This document shows positions 1 to 5,403 of a stretch of DNA of 5,403 nt, piece after piece. The translations under genes were made by a program, and so were the position numbers. The notes beneath the pieces were generated by a model that searched no databases, had not been told where the DNA came from, and worked only from the letters and a program-made list of their open reading frames with translations. Location of the stretch: NCBI GenBank assembly GCA_021648185.1, contig JAKITH010000087.1, forward strand, positions 1-5,403, in the 5' to 3' direction. The stretch comes from Thiomicrorhabdus sp. GTDB taxonomy: Bacteria; Pseudomonadota; Gammaproteobacteria; Thiomicrospirales; Thiomicrospiraceae. The first letter of the stretch is position 1, and every line of letters begins with the position of its first letter.

Positions 1-1391
1 GGTTTCGATATTTATTTGAATATTTAGGCACTTTTTTACGCCAGTATATGTTCGCAGCAGACCAAGATGAACGTCCGTTTAACCGTGCACAGAGAAGCTG
101 GGTGTATCGAGCAGGAAAAAATCTATCTACCACCGAAGCATTTGGTTCTACTCGAAATATTCATGCGCCAGGTAAAATATTGTTTACGAGCTGTCCTTTT
201 CCATTATTAGAAAAAGATTCTGTTTCTTCCCCTCCCCTTGTCATAGGGCCGAATTGTAAAACACCCTTTAAAGCCACCTCTATTTTTAATATTTCAGGCA
301 TGAGTTACGGTGCGTTATCTAAGCCTGCGGTGTTGGCGTTAAGTAAAGGGGCTAAAAAAGCCGGTTGCTGGATGAATACCGGAGAGGGAGGGATTTCCCC
401 TTACCACTTAGAAGGGGGGGCTGATTTAATTGCACAGATTGGAACGGCAAAATATGGCTATCGTGATAAAAATGGTCATTTGAGTAATGAAAAGTTACGT
501 GAAGCAGCCGCATTAGATCAAGTTAAAATGTTTGAAATCAAACTCAGTCAAGGGGCAAAACCGGGTAAAGGGGGAATGCTTCCTGCGGCTAAAATCACCA
601 AAGAAATCTCTGAAATTCGTGGCATTCCGATGGGCGAAAGTTCACTCAGTCCAAACCGTCATGCCGACATTGGCTGTAATGATGACCTGTTAGATATGAT
701 TGTTCGAATTAGAGAGGTCACAGGAAAGCCCGTTGGCTTTAAATTTGTGATGGGGTCTCCCGATTGGCTTGAAAGCTTATGTAAGCGAATTCATGAAGTC
801 GGATTGGAGAGTGCGCCCGATTTTATTACCATTGATGGGGCAGAAGGGGGAACGGGGTCTGCCCCCGTTGCTTTAATGGACGATGTCGGTATCTCGTTAA
901 ACGAATCGTTACCCTATGTGATTGATATTTTAACCAAGTATGGACTTCGTGATCAGGTACGCGTGATCGCCTCGGGTAAATTAACCAATCCCACAATGGT
1001 GGCTTGGGCATTGGCCGTGGGGACTGATTTTATTACCTCTGCCCGTGGTTTTATGTTTTCGTTAGGGTGTATTCAGTCGATGCATTGTCATAAAGATACC
1101 TGCCCAACAGGGATTGCCACGCATAATAAGCGTTTGCAAAGTGGTTTATCACCCAAAATAAAATCTCAACGAGTGATGAATTATCATCATAATTTAATTC
1201 ATGAAGTAGAGCTGATAGCCCACTCTTGTGGGGTAACAGAGCCTAGGGGATTAACCCGACAGCACGTGCGTATCGTACAAAATGGCAGTCGTTCTCGACC
1301 ATTTTCGGAAATATTTCCAGATGAAACGCCCATTGCCTTTCAAGGGATTCCCGTTGAAACGACACAAACGAATGCTTCTGAGGATAAGTAG
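1..1391 (+). CDS. FMN-binding glutamate synthase family protein (GltB-like synthase domain), 5'-partial
   Basis: This is the synthase core of a glutamate-synthase-like flavoprotein. The reading frame is open to the left edge: from base 3 it reads FRYLFEYLGTFLRQY directly into the Met at 48, a stretch resembling the segment that precedes NRAQRSWVYRA in this family. The true start, and the N-terminal membrane helices usual in these roughly 500-550-residue proteins, therefore lie outside the window; 462 residues are visible. Numbered from the Met at 48, visible motifs are SGMSYGALS (83-91), QGAKPGKGG (168-176), IDGAEGGTGSAP (262-273, phosphate/FMN-binding glycine-rich loop) and a C-x5-C-x4-C motif at C341, C347, C352. 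The last matches the 3Fe-4S ligands of classical glutamate synthase. The C-terminal region after the cysteines is short, with no GXGXG beta-helix domain, and no glutaminase domain is visible, so the ammonia source and physiological acceptor are unknown. The gene lies 5 bases ahead of radA and is probably cotranscribed with it. N-methylglutamate synthase subunits are related, but nothing beside this gene supports that role. Family assignment is firm; exact reaction is not. Confidence 0.9.
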   Translation, partial: FRYLFEYLGTFLRQYMFAADQDERPFNRAQRSWVYRAGKNLSTTEAFGSTRNIHAPGKILFTSCPFPLLEKDSVSSPPLVIGPNCKTPFKATSIFNISGMSYGALSKPAVLALSKGAKKAGCWMNTGEGGISPYHLEGGADLIAQIGTAKYGYRDKNGHLSNEKLREAAALDQVKMFEIKLSQGAKPGKGGMLPAAKITKEISEIRGIPMGESSLSPNRHADIGCNDDLLDMIVRIREVTGKPVGFKFVMGSPDWLESLCKRIHEVGLESAPDFITIDGAEGGTGSAPVALMDDVGISLNESLPYVIDILTKYGLRDQVRVIASGKLTNPTMVAWALAVGTDFITSARGFMFSLGCIQSMHCHKDTCPTGIATHNKRLQSGLSPKIKSQRVMNYHHNLIHEVELIAHSCGVTEPRGLTRQHVRIVQNGSRSRPFSEIFPDETPIAFQGIPVETTQTNASEDK

Positions 1392-1396
1392 CGAAC

Positions 1397-2776
1397 ATGG
1401 CAAAAATTAAGTCGGCCTATGTCTGTACCGACTGTGGTGCGGATCATTCCCGCTGGCAAGGCCAGTGCATGGCGTGCAGTGCTTGGAATACTCTGCAAGA
1501 GATCAAGCTTTCCTCGGGCAAAAAGAGCACCACGCCAGTGGTGCCCACTTCTTCCTCCAAAGGCTACTCGGGTGCAGTAGAAGCTCAGGTTAAAAATATT
1601 TCTGATGTGAATCTTGCGGAAGTCCCCCGAATTTCATCCAGCATGAAAGAGCTGGATCGTGTCTTAGGTGGGGGCATTGTCCCTGGCTCTGTGGTGTTGA
1701 TTGGTGGTGATCCTGGCGTGGGTAAATCCTCTCTTTTACTGCAAGTTATGTGTCATTTAAGCACTGAATATAGTGTTCTGTATGTCACAGGAGAGGAGTC
1801 TTTACAACAAGTGGCATTGCGTGCCAAGCGAATGCAGTTGCCTGATGAAAAGTTACGACTGTTAACGGAAACCGACGTAGAGTTGATTGCCCATGCGGCA
1901 CTGAAGGAGTCTCCTAAAATTATGGTGGTTGACTCCATTCAAACCATGCAGTTGGCAGAGGTCTCAGGTGCCGCTGGTGGAGTGTCGCAAGTACGAGAGT
2001 CGGCGGCTTTTTTAACGCGCTTTGCCAAGCAAAATAACATCGCTATTTTTTTGGTCGGTCATGTGACCAAATCGGGAGAGGTGGCGGGGCCTCGTGTGTT
2101 AGAGCATATTGTGGATACGGTGGTTTTTTTAGAAGGCCAGTCCGACAGTCGATTTAGAACGCTAAGGGCGATTAAAAACCGCTTTGGCGCGGTGAACGAA
2201 CTGGGTGTTTTTGCCATGACCGACAAAGGGATGAAGCAAATTAAAAACCCTTCTGCGATTTTTTTATCGCGTGGTGAAGACGTTTCATCCGGTTCCGTGG
2301 TGATGGTGGTGTGGGAAGGCTCGCGTCCTTTATTAGTTGAGATACAGGCGTTGGTCGATGATTCACTTTTTGGTGCTCCCAAACGGGTAATGGTTGGTTT
2401 AGATCAAAACCGAATTGCCATGCTACTGGCCGTAATGCACCGACATGGTGGGATACAGGCGAGCGATCAAGATGTGTATGTCAATGTGGTAGGGGGGGTA
2501 AAAATTACCGAAACTTCGGCCGATTTGGCGGTTTTATCGGCTATTTTATCCAGTATGCGAGATCAACCTTTGTCACAAGAGTTGATTGTGTTTGGTGAAG
2601 TGGGTTTGGCGGGAGAAATTAGACCCGTGCCCAGTGGCCAAGAGCGTTTGTTTGAAGCGGCTAAACACGGCTTTAAGCGAGCGATTGTGCCCATAGGAAA
2701 TGTCCCCAAAAATGGCATTCCTAATATGGATATTATTGGGGTAAAAAACTTACAGCAAGCGTTGGACGTTCTGTAA
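1397..2776 (+). CDS. radA: DNA repair protein RadA (Sms), RecA-like ATPase
   Basis: RadA is a cytoplasmic, hexameric, DnaB-like DNA helicase that helps process recombination intermediates, promoting branch migration alongside RecA. All parts are present in order. There is an N-terminal C4 zinc finger with C10, C13, C24 and C27 (C-x2-C-x10-C-x2-C). A RecA-type ATPase core follows, with Walker A GDPGVGKS at 104-111 (K110) and Walker B IMVVD ending at D179. The RadA-specific KNRFG motif is at 260-264. The C-terminal Lon-protease-like domain includes GEVGLAGEIRPVP at 400-412. The length of 459 residues matches the roughly 460 of the E. coli protein, so the gene looks intact and functional. The ATG at 1397 is preceded by GAGG at 1380-1383, a rather long 13 bases away; with the 5-base gap from the preceding stop, translation may be partly coupled. 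The Lon-like domain in this family is not thought to be proteolytic. No LexA-type operator was noticed, and any promoter is probably upstream of the window. Identification is secure. Confidence 0.98.
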   Translation: MAKIKSAYVCTDCGADHSRWQGQCMACSAWNTLQEIKLSSGKKSTTPVVPTSSSKGYSGAVEAQVKNISDVNLAEVPRISSSMKELDRVLGGGIVPGSVVLIGGDPGVGKSSLLLQVMCHLSTEYSVLYVTGEESLQQVALRAKRMQLPDEKLRLLTETDVELIAHAALKESPKIMVVDSIQTMQLAEVSGAAGGVSQVRESAAFLTRFAKQNNIAIFLVGHVTKSGEVAGPRVLEHIVDTVVFLEGQSDSRFRTLRAIKNRFGAVNELGVFAMTDKGMKQIKNPSAIFLSRGEDVSSGSVVMVVWEGSRPLLVEIQALVDDSLFGAPKRVMVGLDQNRIAMLLAVMHRHGGIQASDQDVYVNVVGGVKITETSADLAVLSAILSSMRDQPLSQELIVFGEVGLAGEIRPVPSGQERLFEAAKHGFKRAIVPIGNVPKNGIPNMDIIGVKNLQQALDVL

Positions 2777-2781
2777 AGGAG
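2775..2781 (+). promoter_or_regulatory. Ribosome binding site overlapping the radA stop codon
   Basis: AAAGGAG lies 5 bases before the ATG at 2787 and shares its first two bases with the TAA stop of radA at 2774-2776. It is a strong Shine-Dalgarno match that fixes the start of the downstream gene. The overlap implies that ribosomes finishing radA sit on this site, as expected for genes in one transcription unit. Confidence 0.8.
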
Positions 2782-2786
2782 AGGGT

Positions 2787-3800
2787 ATGTTGCGAAAATT
2801 AGGTCTTTTTTTAATTGCATTGTCTGGTTTAGCCGTTGTGCAAGCTTCTGAATCCATAACACAACCTCCAGAACGTTTTTTTAGTTTACAGTACGAAAAT
2901 GATCTGTTTACCTCGGACAATCGAGATCGCTACTATACCAGTGGCTTGCAACTCTCTTTATTGGAGCGTCAAAATCCGCCTAAGTGGTTAGAGTGGTTTT
3001 CAGAGCATACGCCCTTTTATCAAAAGGGGGATTCTAATCAGACATGGTTACAATACTCATTTGGGCAAAAAATATTTACGCCAGAAGATACTCAGGCGTT
3101 TGAGGTTCAAAAAAAGGATCGCCCTTATGCGGGCTATCTTTATTTGAACACCTCCGTTATGTCAAAAATTGCACAGCAAGAAAACTATGATTATGGCAAC
3201 TTATTTGAATTGACATTAGGTCTCGTTGGCCCAAGTGCGCTAGGAGAAGAGTCACAAACCACCGTTCACAAGATCATTGGCAGTGATATTCCCAATGGAT
3301 GGGATAATCAATTAAAAGATGAGCTGGTACTGGGAGCGAGTTACTCAAGATTTTGGCGATTACGCTACCCGTTACAAAATGGCTTAGAGTTTGGAGTGAA
3401 CCCCCAAATTACTGGGGTGGTTGGAAATGCGTATACCTATGGTGCGCTTGGTACGATGTTTCGTTTTGGCAGTAATTTAAAGCGAGACTTTAGCCCCCCT
3501 ACTATTCGCCCTGGGTTTTTAGGCGTTATTTATTTTCAAGAGAGCAAACAGCCCAGTTGGTATGGTTTTTTAGGATTTGAAGGGCGGGCGGTACTGAGAG
3601 ATATTTTTTTAGATGGCAACTCGTTTGCAGAGAGTCATCGAGTTGAAAAAGAGACCTTTGTGGGGGATATACAATATGGATTTGTCTATATGTTTGAAAA
3701 TATTCGCCTCTCATACAGTCAATTGATTCGTACCAATGAGTTTACAACGCAACAAGCTGGAACGCACTATGGTTTATTAAACCTTTCAGTTCGTTATTAG
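2787..3800 (+). CDS. Lipid A deacylase LpxR family outer-membrane protein (DUF2219)
   Basis: This is a probable outer-membrane beta-barrel enzyme of the LpxR family; the characterised Salmonella member removes the 3'-acyloxyacyl group of lipid A in a calcium-dependent reaction. The 337-residue precursor starts with a signal peptide: MLRK, a hydrophobic run at about 5-18, and a likely cut after VQA at residue 20. Family signatures follow in order: ENDLF at 37-41 (the N38-D39 pair aligns with the active-site Asn-Asp), DRYYTSG at 47-53, DRPYAGYLY at 111-119, and GPSALGEESQ at 148-157 leading to H161, the expected catalytic histidine, then IGSDIPNGW and QLKDE. A glycine/aromatic pattern typical of beta strands continues to the terminal tyrosine in SVRY, a usual signal for BAM-dependent insertion. 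Length is close to the roughly 320 residues of Salmonella LpxR. The start is fixed by a strong ribosome binding site. The gene sits 10 bases behind radA and ends just before a terminator-like hairpin. Family assignment is strong; whether lipid A is the true substrate is inference, so I give no symbol. Confidence 0.9.
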   Translation: MLRKLGLFLIALSGLAVVQASESITQPPERFFSLQYENDLFTSDNRDRYYTSGLQLSLLERQNPPKWLEWFSEHTPFYQKGDSNQTWLQYSFGQKIFTPEDTQAFEVQKKDRPYAGYLYLNTSVMSKIAQQENYDYGNLFELTLGLVGPSALGEESQTTVHKIIGSDIPNGWDNQLKDELVLGASYSRFWRLRYPLQNGLEFGVNPQITGVVGNAYTYGALGTMFRFGSNLKRDFSPPTIRPGFLGVIYFQESKQPSWYGFLGFEGRAVLRDIFLDGNSFAESHRVEKETFVGDIQYGFVYMFENIRLSYSQLIRTNEFTTQQAGTHYGLLNLSVRY

Positions 3801-3835
3801 CAATAATGTTGTTAGAATACGCGATGAATTTTATT

Positions 3836-3876
3836 GAGACTTTTGCTCGTGCAAAGGTCTCTTATTGTTATTATTT
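3836..3876 (+). terminator. Terminator-like hairpin between the LpxR-type and FadL-type genes
   Basis: GAGACTTTTGC (3836-3846) pairs over its whole length with GCAAAGGTCTC (3851-3861), giving an 11-bp stem with a single G-U pair and a TCGT loop. An interrupted T-rich run follows (3862-3876, with A and one G among the Ts). This looks like a Rho-independent terminator for the three-gene unit ending at 3800, although the U tract is imperfect. It ends only 24 bases before the FadL start codon, so any promoter upstream of it would place it inside the FadL leader, where it could act as an attenuator or a 5' stabilising hairpin. Confidence 0.75.
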
Positions 3877-3880
3877 GGAG
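3877..3880 (+). promoter_or_regulatory. Ribosome binding site that sets the FadL-type start
   Basis: GGAG sits 5 bases (all T) upstream of the ATG at 3886. It decides between that ATG and a TTG at 3865 in the same frame: the TTG would place this site inside the coding region and has no comparable site of its own. Confidence 0.75.
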
Positions 3881-3885
3881 TTTTT

Positions 3886-5157
3886 ATGCACAATCGTAAG
3901 TTAACGGCGGCCATGTTAATGGCATTCGCAACCCCTTCTGTTTATGCCGCAGGGTTTGCACTGATTGAACAAAGTGCCAGTGGGCAAGGATTATCGTATG
4001 CGGGCGCGGCAGCCAATGCCGAAGATGCGAGTGTGATGTGGTTTAACCCCGCAGGAATGACCGAGATTACGGGCAGCCAAGCCATTTTAGCGGGGCATTT
4101 GATTGTGCCAAAATCGGAATTTAGCAATGATGGCTCTTATAATGCAGCGTTTGGTAATGCGCCCATTTCAGGTAATGATGATAATGGCGCCACCAATGGC
4201 TTTGTTCCCAATCTTTATTGGAAAGGCGAATATAAAGGCTACGATGTTGGGTTGGGTATTAATGTCCCGTTTGGTCAAAAAATTAAGTATGAAGACAACT
4301 GGGTAGGGCGTTATCATGCGATTGAGACCAACTTAAAAACATTGAATATCAACCCATCCATTGCTAAAAAAATTAATGATAAAGTTTCACTTGGTTTTGG
4401 CTTGAATGCTCAGTATGTGGATTTGCTACTGAGCAGCAAAGTGGATAACACCTTTGCTGGAAATCCTGGCGCAGGGGATGGCGATGCTGAAGTGACGGCT
4501 GATAGCTGGGCGTATGGCTATAATTTAGGTTTATTTTACCAACCCACGCCAACAACCGATTTAGGCTTAGCGTATCGCTCTTCTATTACCCATTTTGCCA
4601 AAGGAAAAGTAGACTACACGAATGTGACTAACGCAGGAGCGTTAACCACGTTGGTGGATGCCGATGCTAAAGCCACGGTAAACTTGCCAGCCAGCTTATC
4701 GTTTAGCTTGAATCAAGGAGTGAATAATAAGTTACAAATTTTAGCGGATGCCACTTGGACCCAGTGGAGTGACTATAAAGAGTTGGTGATTAATTTTGAT
4801 TCAGCGCAACCAGATAGCGCGACTCGCCAAGACTTTAAAGACAGCTGGCGTTTGTCGTTGGGGGGGATTTACCAACTGAATGATACGATTAAATTAAGAG
4901 CAGGTGTGGCATTTGATCAGACGCCGGTATCCAACCCAGAGAATCGCAGTCCTAGAACCCCTGATGTCGATCGTAAATGGCTCTCTGTTGGTCTTGGCTA
5001 TAAGCTAAGCGAGGCGTTAAATTTAGATGTGGCTTACACGCATATTACAGAAGAGAAAGCGGATGTAAACTACACCACTAACGATGCTCAGTTCTTGGTA
5101 GGCTCTTACAGCAATGCGGTGGATATATTCAGTGTACAAATGGTTTGGAAGTATTGA
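3886..5157 (+). CDS. FadL/OmpP1/TodX-family outer-membrane hydrophobic-substrate channel
   Basis: This is an outer-membrane beta-barrel channel of the FadL family, which takes up long-chain fatty acids or other hydrophobic compounds. The ATG at 3886 is chosen over an in-frame TTG at 3865 because GGAG is well placed 5 bases upstream and the resulting N-terminus is a clean signal peptide: MHNRK, a hydrophobic stretch, and a likely cut after SVYA (residue 21). The mature protein then begins AGFALIEQSASGQG, the hallmark start of FadL hatch domains, followed by NAEDAS and the NPAGM motif at residues 54-58. The product is 423 residues, near the family norm of 420-450. An Asn/Gly/Asp-rich segment at about 82-105 is probably a surface loop. 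Alternating strand patterns run to the C-terminal VWKY, whose terminal aromatic fits BAM recognition. Substrate cannot be read from sequence: fatty acids, hydrocarbons and aromatics are all possible. The gene appears monocistronic, with hairpins before and after it. Family call is firm; the symbol fadL is not assigned because paralogues with different substrates are common. Confidence 0.93.
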   Translation: MHNRKLTAAMLMAFATPSVYAAGFALIEQSASGQGLSYAGAAANAEDASVMWFNPAGMTEITGSQAILAGHLIVPKSEFSNDGSYNAAFGNAPISGNDDNGATNGFVPNLYWKGEYKGYDVGLGINVPFGQKIKYEDNWVGRYHAIETNLKTLNINPSIAKKINDKVSLGFGLNAQYVDLLLSSKVDNTFAGNPGAGDGDAEVTADSWAYGYNLGLFYQPTPTTDLGLAYRSSITHFAKGKVDYTNVTNAGALTTLVDADAKATVNLPASLSFSLNQGVNNKLQILADATWTQWSDYKELVINFDSAQPDSATRQDFKDSWRLSLGGIYQLNDTIKLRAGVAFDQTPVSNPENRSPRTPDVDRKWLSVGLGYKLSEALNLDVAYTHITEEKADVNYTTNDAQFLVGSYSNAVDIFSVQMVWKY

Positions 5158-5192
5158 TGTAATCCGTTCTTAAAATAGTTTGGTTTTAGCAA

Positions 5193-5226
5193 CGTCTGTT
5201 TAGAGCTTCTAAACAGGCGTTTTTTT
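5193..5226 (+). terminator. Rho-independent terminator after the FadL-type gene
   Basis: CGTCTGTTTAGA (5193-5204) pairs with TCTAAACAGGCG (5208-5219) in a 12-bp stem with one G-U pair and a GCT loop, followed directly by seven Ts (5220-5226). It lies 35 bases past the stop at 5157 and before the convergent gene end at 5236. On the minus strand the stem is followed by TTGCTAAAACC, not a U tract, so it is probably efficient only for plus-strand transcripts. Confidence 0.92.
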
Positions 5227-5235
5227 ATGGCTAAG

Positions 5236-5403
5236 CTACGCCGTTCTCATATAGCGCCTGCGAATCCAATAATCCACGCTGATAAATTTACCCCCCCCTA
5301 ATATAAACAGAGCCAACAGCATAATAAGGTAGGTGGCTGCCCATTCAATGCCGTTGTTGCTTGCAATCAAACTGCCGTGCTCGGTCAGCCAGTCGTAATT
5401 TCC
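5236..5403 (-). CDS. Probable DoxX-family membrane protein, C-terminal fragment (5'-partial)
   Basis: The minus strand is open from the right edge to a TAG at 5236-5238, giving the last 55 residues of a protein whose start lies outside the window. It begins GNYDWLTEHG and includes the segment NNGIEWAATY, then a hydrophobic helix (about residues 25-36), a Gly-Gly-Gly turn followed by KFISVDYW, and a basic tail IRRRYM. A final transmembrane helix ending in a glycine-rich turn and then a short S-x-D-x-W-type tail is the usual C-terminus of DoxX-family inner-membrane proteins, including those found beside copper-binding RiPP precursor genes. The convergent orientation and position just past the FadL terminator also fit a real gene end. 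No N-terminal half is visible and the fragment is short, so the family call is by pattern recognition only. The Gly triplet is encoded by a run of eight Gs. Confidence 0.65.
   Translation of the reverse strand, partial: GNYDWLTEHGSLIASNNGIEWAATYLIMLLALFILGGGKFISVDYWIRRRYMRTA

Noticed and set aside
2059..2382. 107-residue minus-strand open frame inside radA
   Set aside because: It is antisense to a conserved RadA core, has no recognisable domain, and its composition is that of a shadow frame.
2563..2862. 99-residue minus-strand open frame across the radA/LpxR junction
   Set aside because: It overlaps two secure plus-strand genes and their ribosome binding site and resembles no known protein.
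3813..3818. TAGAAT as a -10 box for the FadL-type gene
   Set aside because: It matches TATAAT at five of six positions, but the best-placed -35 (TTCGTT at 3790-3795) is poor and such hexamers are frequent in AT-rich gaps; too weak to annotate.
3834..3839. TTGAGA as a -35 box within the hairpin's left arm
   Set aside because: No acceptable -10 hexamer lies 16-18 bases downstream; the match is likely incidental to the stem sequence.
3865..3885. TTG at 3865 as the start of the FadL-type gene
   Set aside because: It would add MLLFGVF ahead of a well-formed signal peptide, has no ribosome binding site, and falls in the T-rich tail of the hairpin; the ATG at 3886 has GGAG at 5-base spacing.
4103..4306. 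67-residue plus-strand open frame inside the FadL-type gene
   Set aside because: It is Met-rich from a frame shift of the ATG-containing codons of the real gene, with no ribosome binding site or family resemblance.
5193..5226. Bidirectional terminator serving the convergent DoxX-like gene as well
   Set aside because: On the minus strand the stem is followed by TTGCTAAAACC, which lacks a U tract; only plus-strand use is supported.
1..5403. tRNA or rRNA genes, CRISPR arrays, insertion sequences, riboswitches
   Set aside because: No cloverleaf-like segments, spaced direct repeats, transposase motifs or terminal inverted repeats were seen, and non-coding space is limited to the short gaps already described.

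Overview
The window is ordinary, densely coded chromosomal DNA, most likely from a gammaproteobacterium. The evidence is a RadA close to the enterobacterial form in length and motifs, a FadL/OmpP1-type outer-membrane channel, an LpxR-type lipid A deacylase homologue, and a membrane-associated glutamate-synthase-like protein of a kind common in aquatic and sulfur- or methyl-oxidising Gammaproteobacteria. The genus cannot be set from the sequence alone. Base composition is moderately AT-leaning throughout, with no compositional break that would suggest an island.

Layout. (1) 1-1391, +: the C-terminal part of an FMN-binding glutamate synthase family protein. Its reading frame runs open to the left edge, so the ATG at 48 is an internal Met and the gene starts outside the window. 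(2) 1397-2776, +: radA, complete. (3) 2787-3800, +: a secreted, LpxR-type outer-membrane protein, complete. (4) 3836-3876: a strong terminator-like hairpin. (5) 3886-5157, +: a FadL-family outer-membrane channel, complete, with the start moved to the ATG at 3886. (6) 5193-5226: a classic Rho-independent terminator. (7) 5236-5403, -: the 3' end of a convergent gene whose product looks like the C-terminus of a DoxX-family membrane protein.

The first three genes are separated by only 5 and 10 bases, share a strand, and show no terminator between them, so they probably form one transcription unit ending at the hairpin at 3836-3876. Their products have no obvious shared pathway: amino-group metabolism, recombination repair, and outer-membrane lipid A modification. 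The FadL gene is probably a separate unit with its own terminator, although the first hairpin lies in its immediate leader.

I did not find a convincing undescribed system. The points most worth a second look are the terminator-like hairpin in the FadL leader, the recurrence of 7-8 G homopolymers inside four of the five genes, and the DoxX-like gene end at the right edge. No RNA genes, mobile elements, CRISPR arrays or long repeats were seen.
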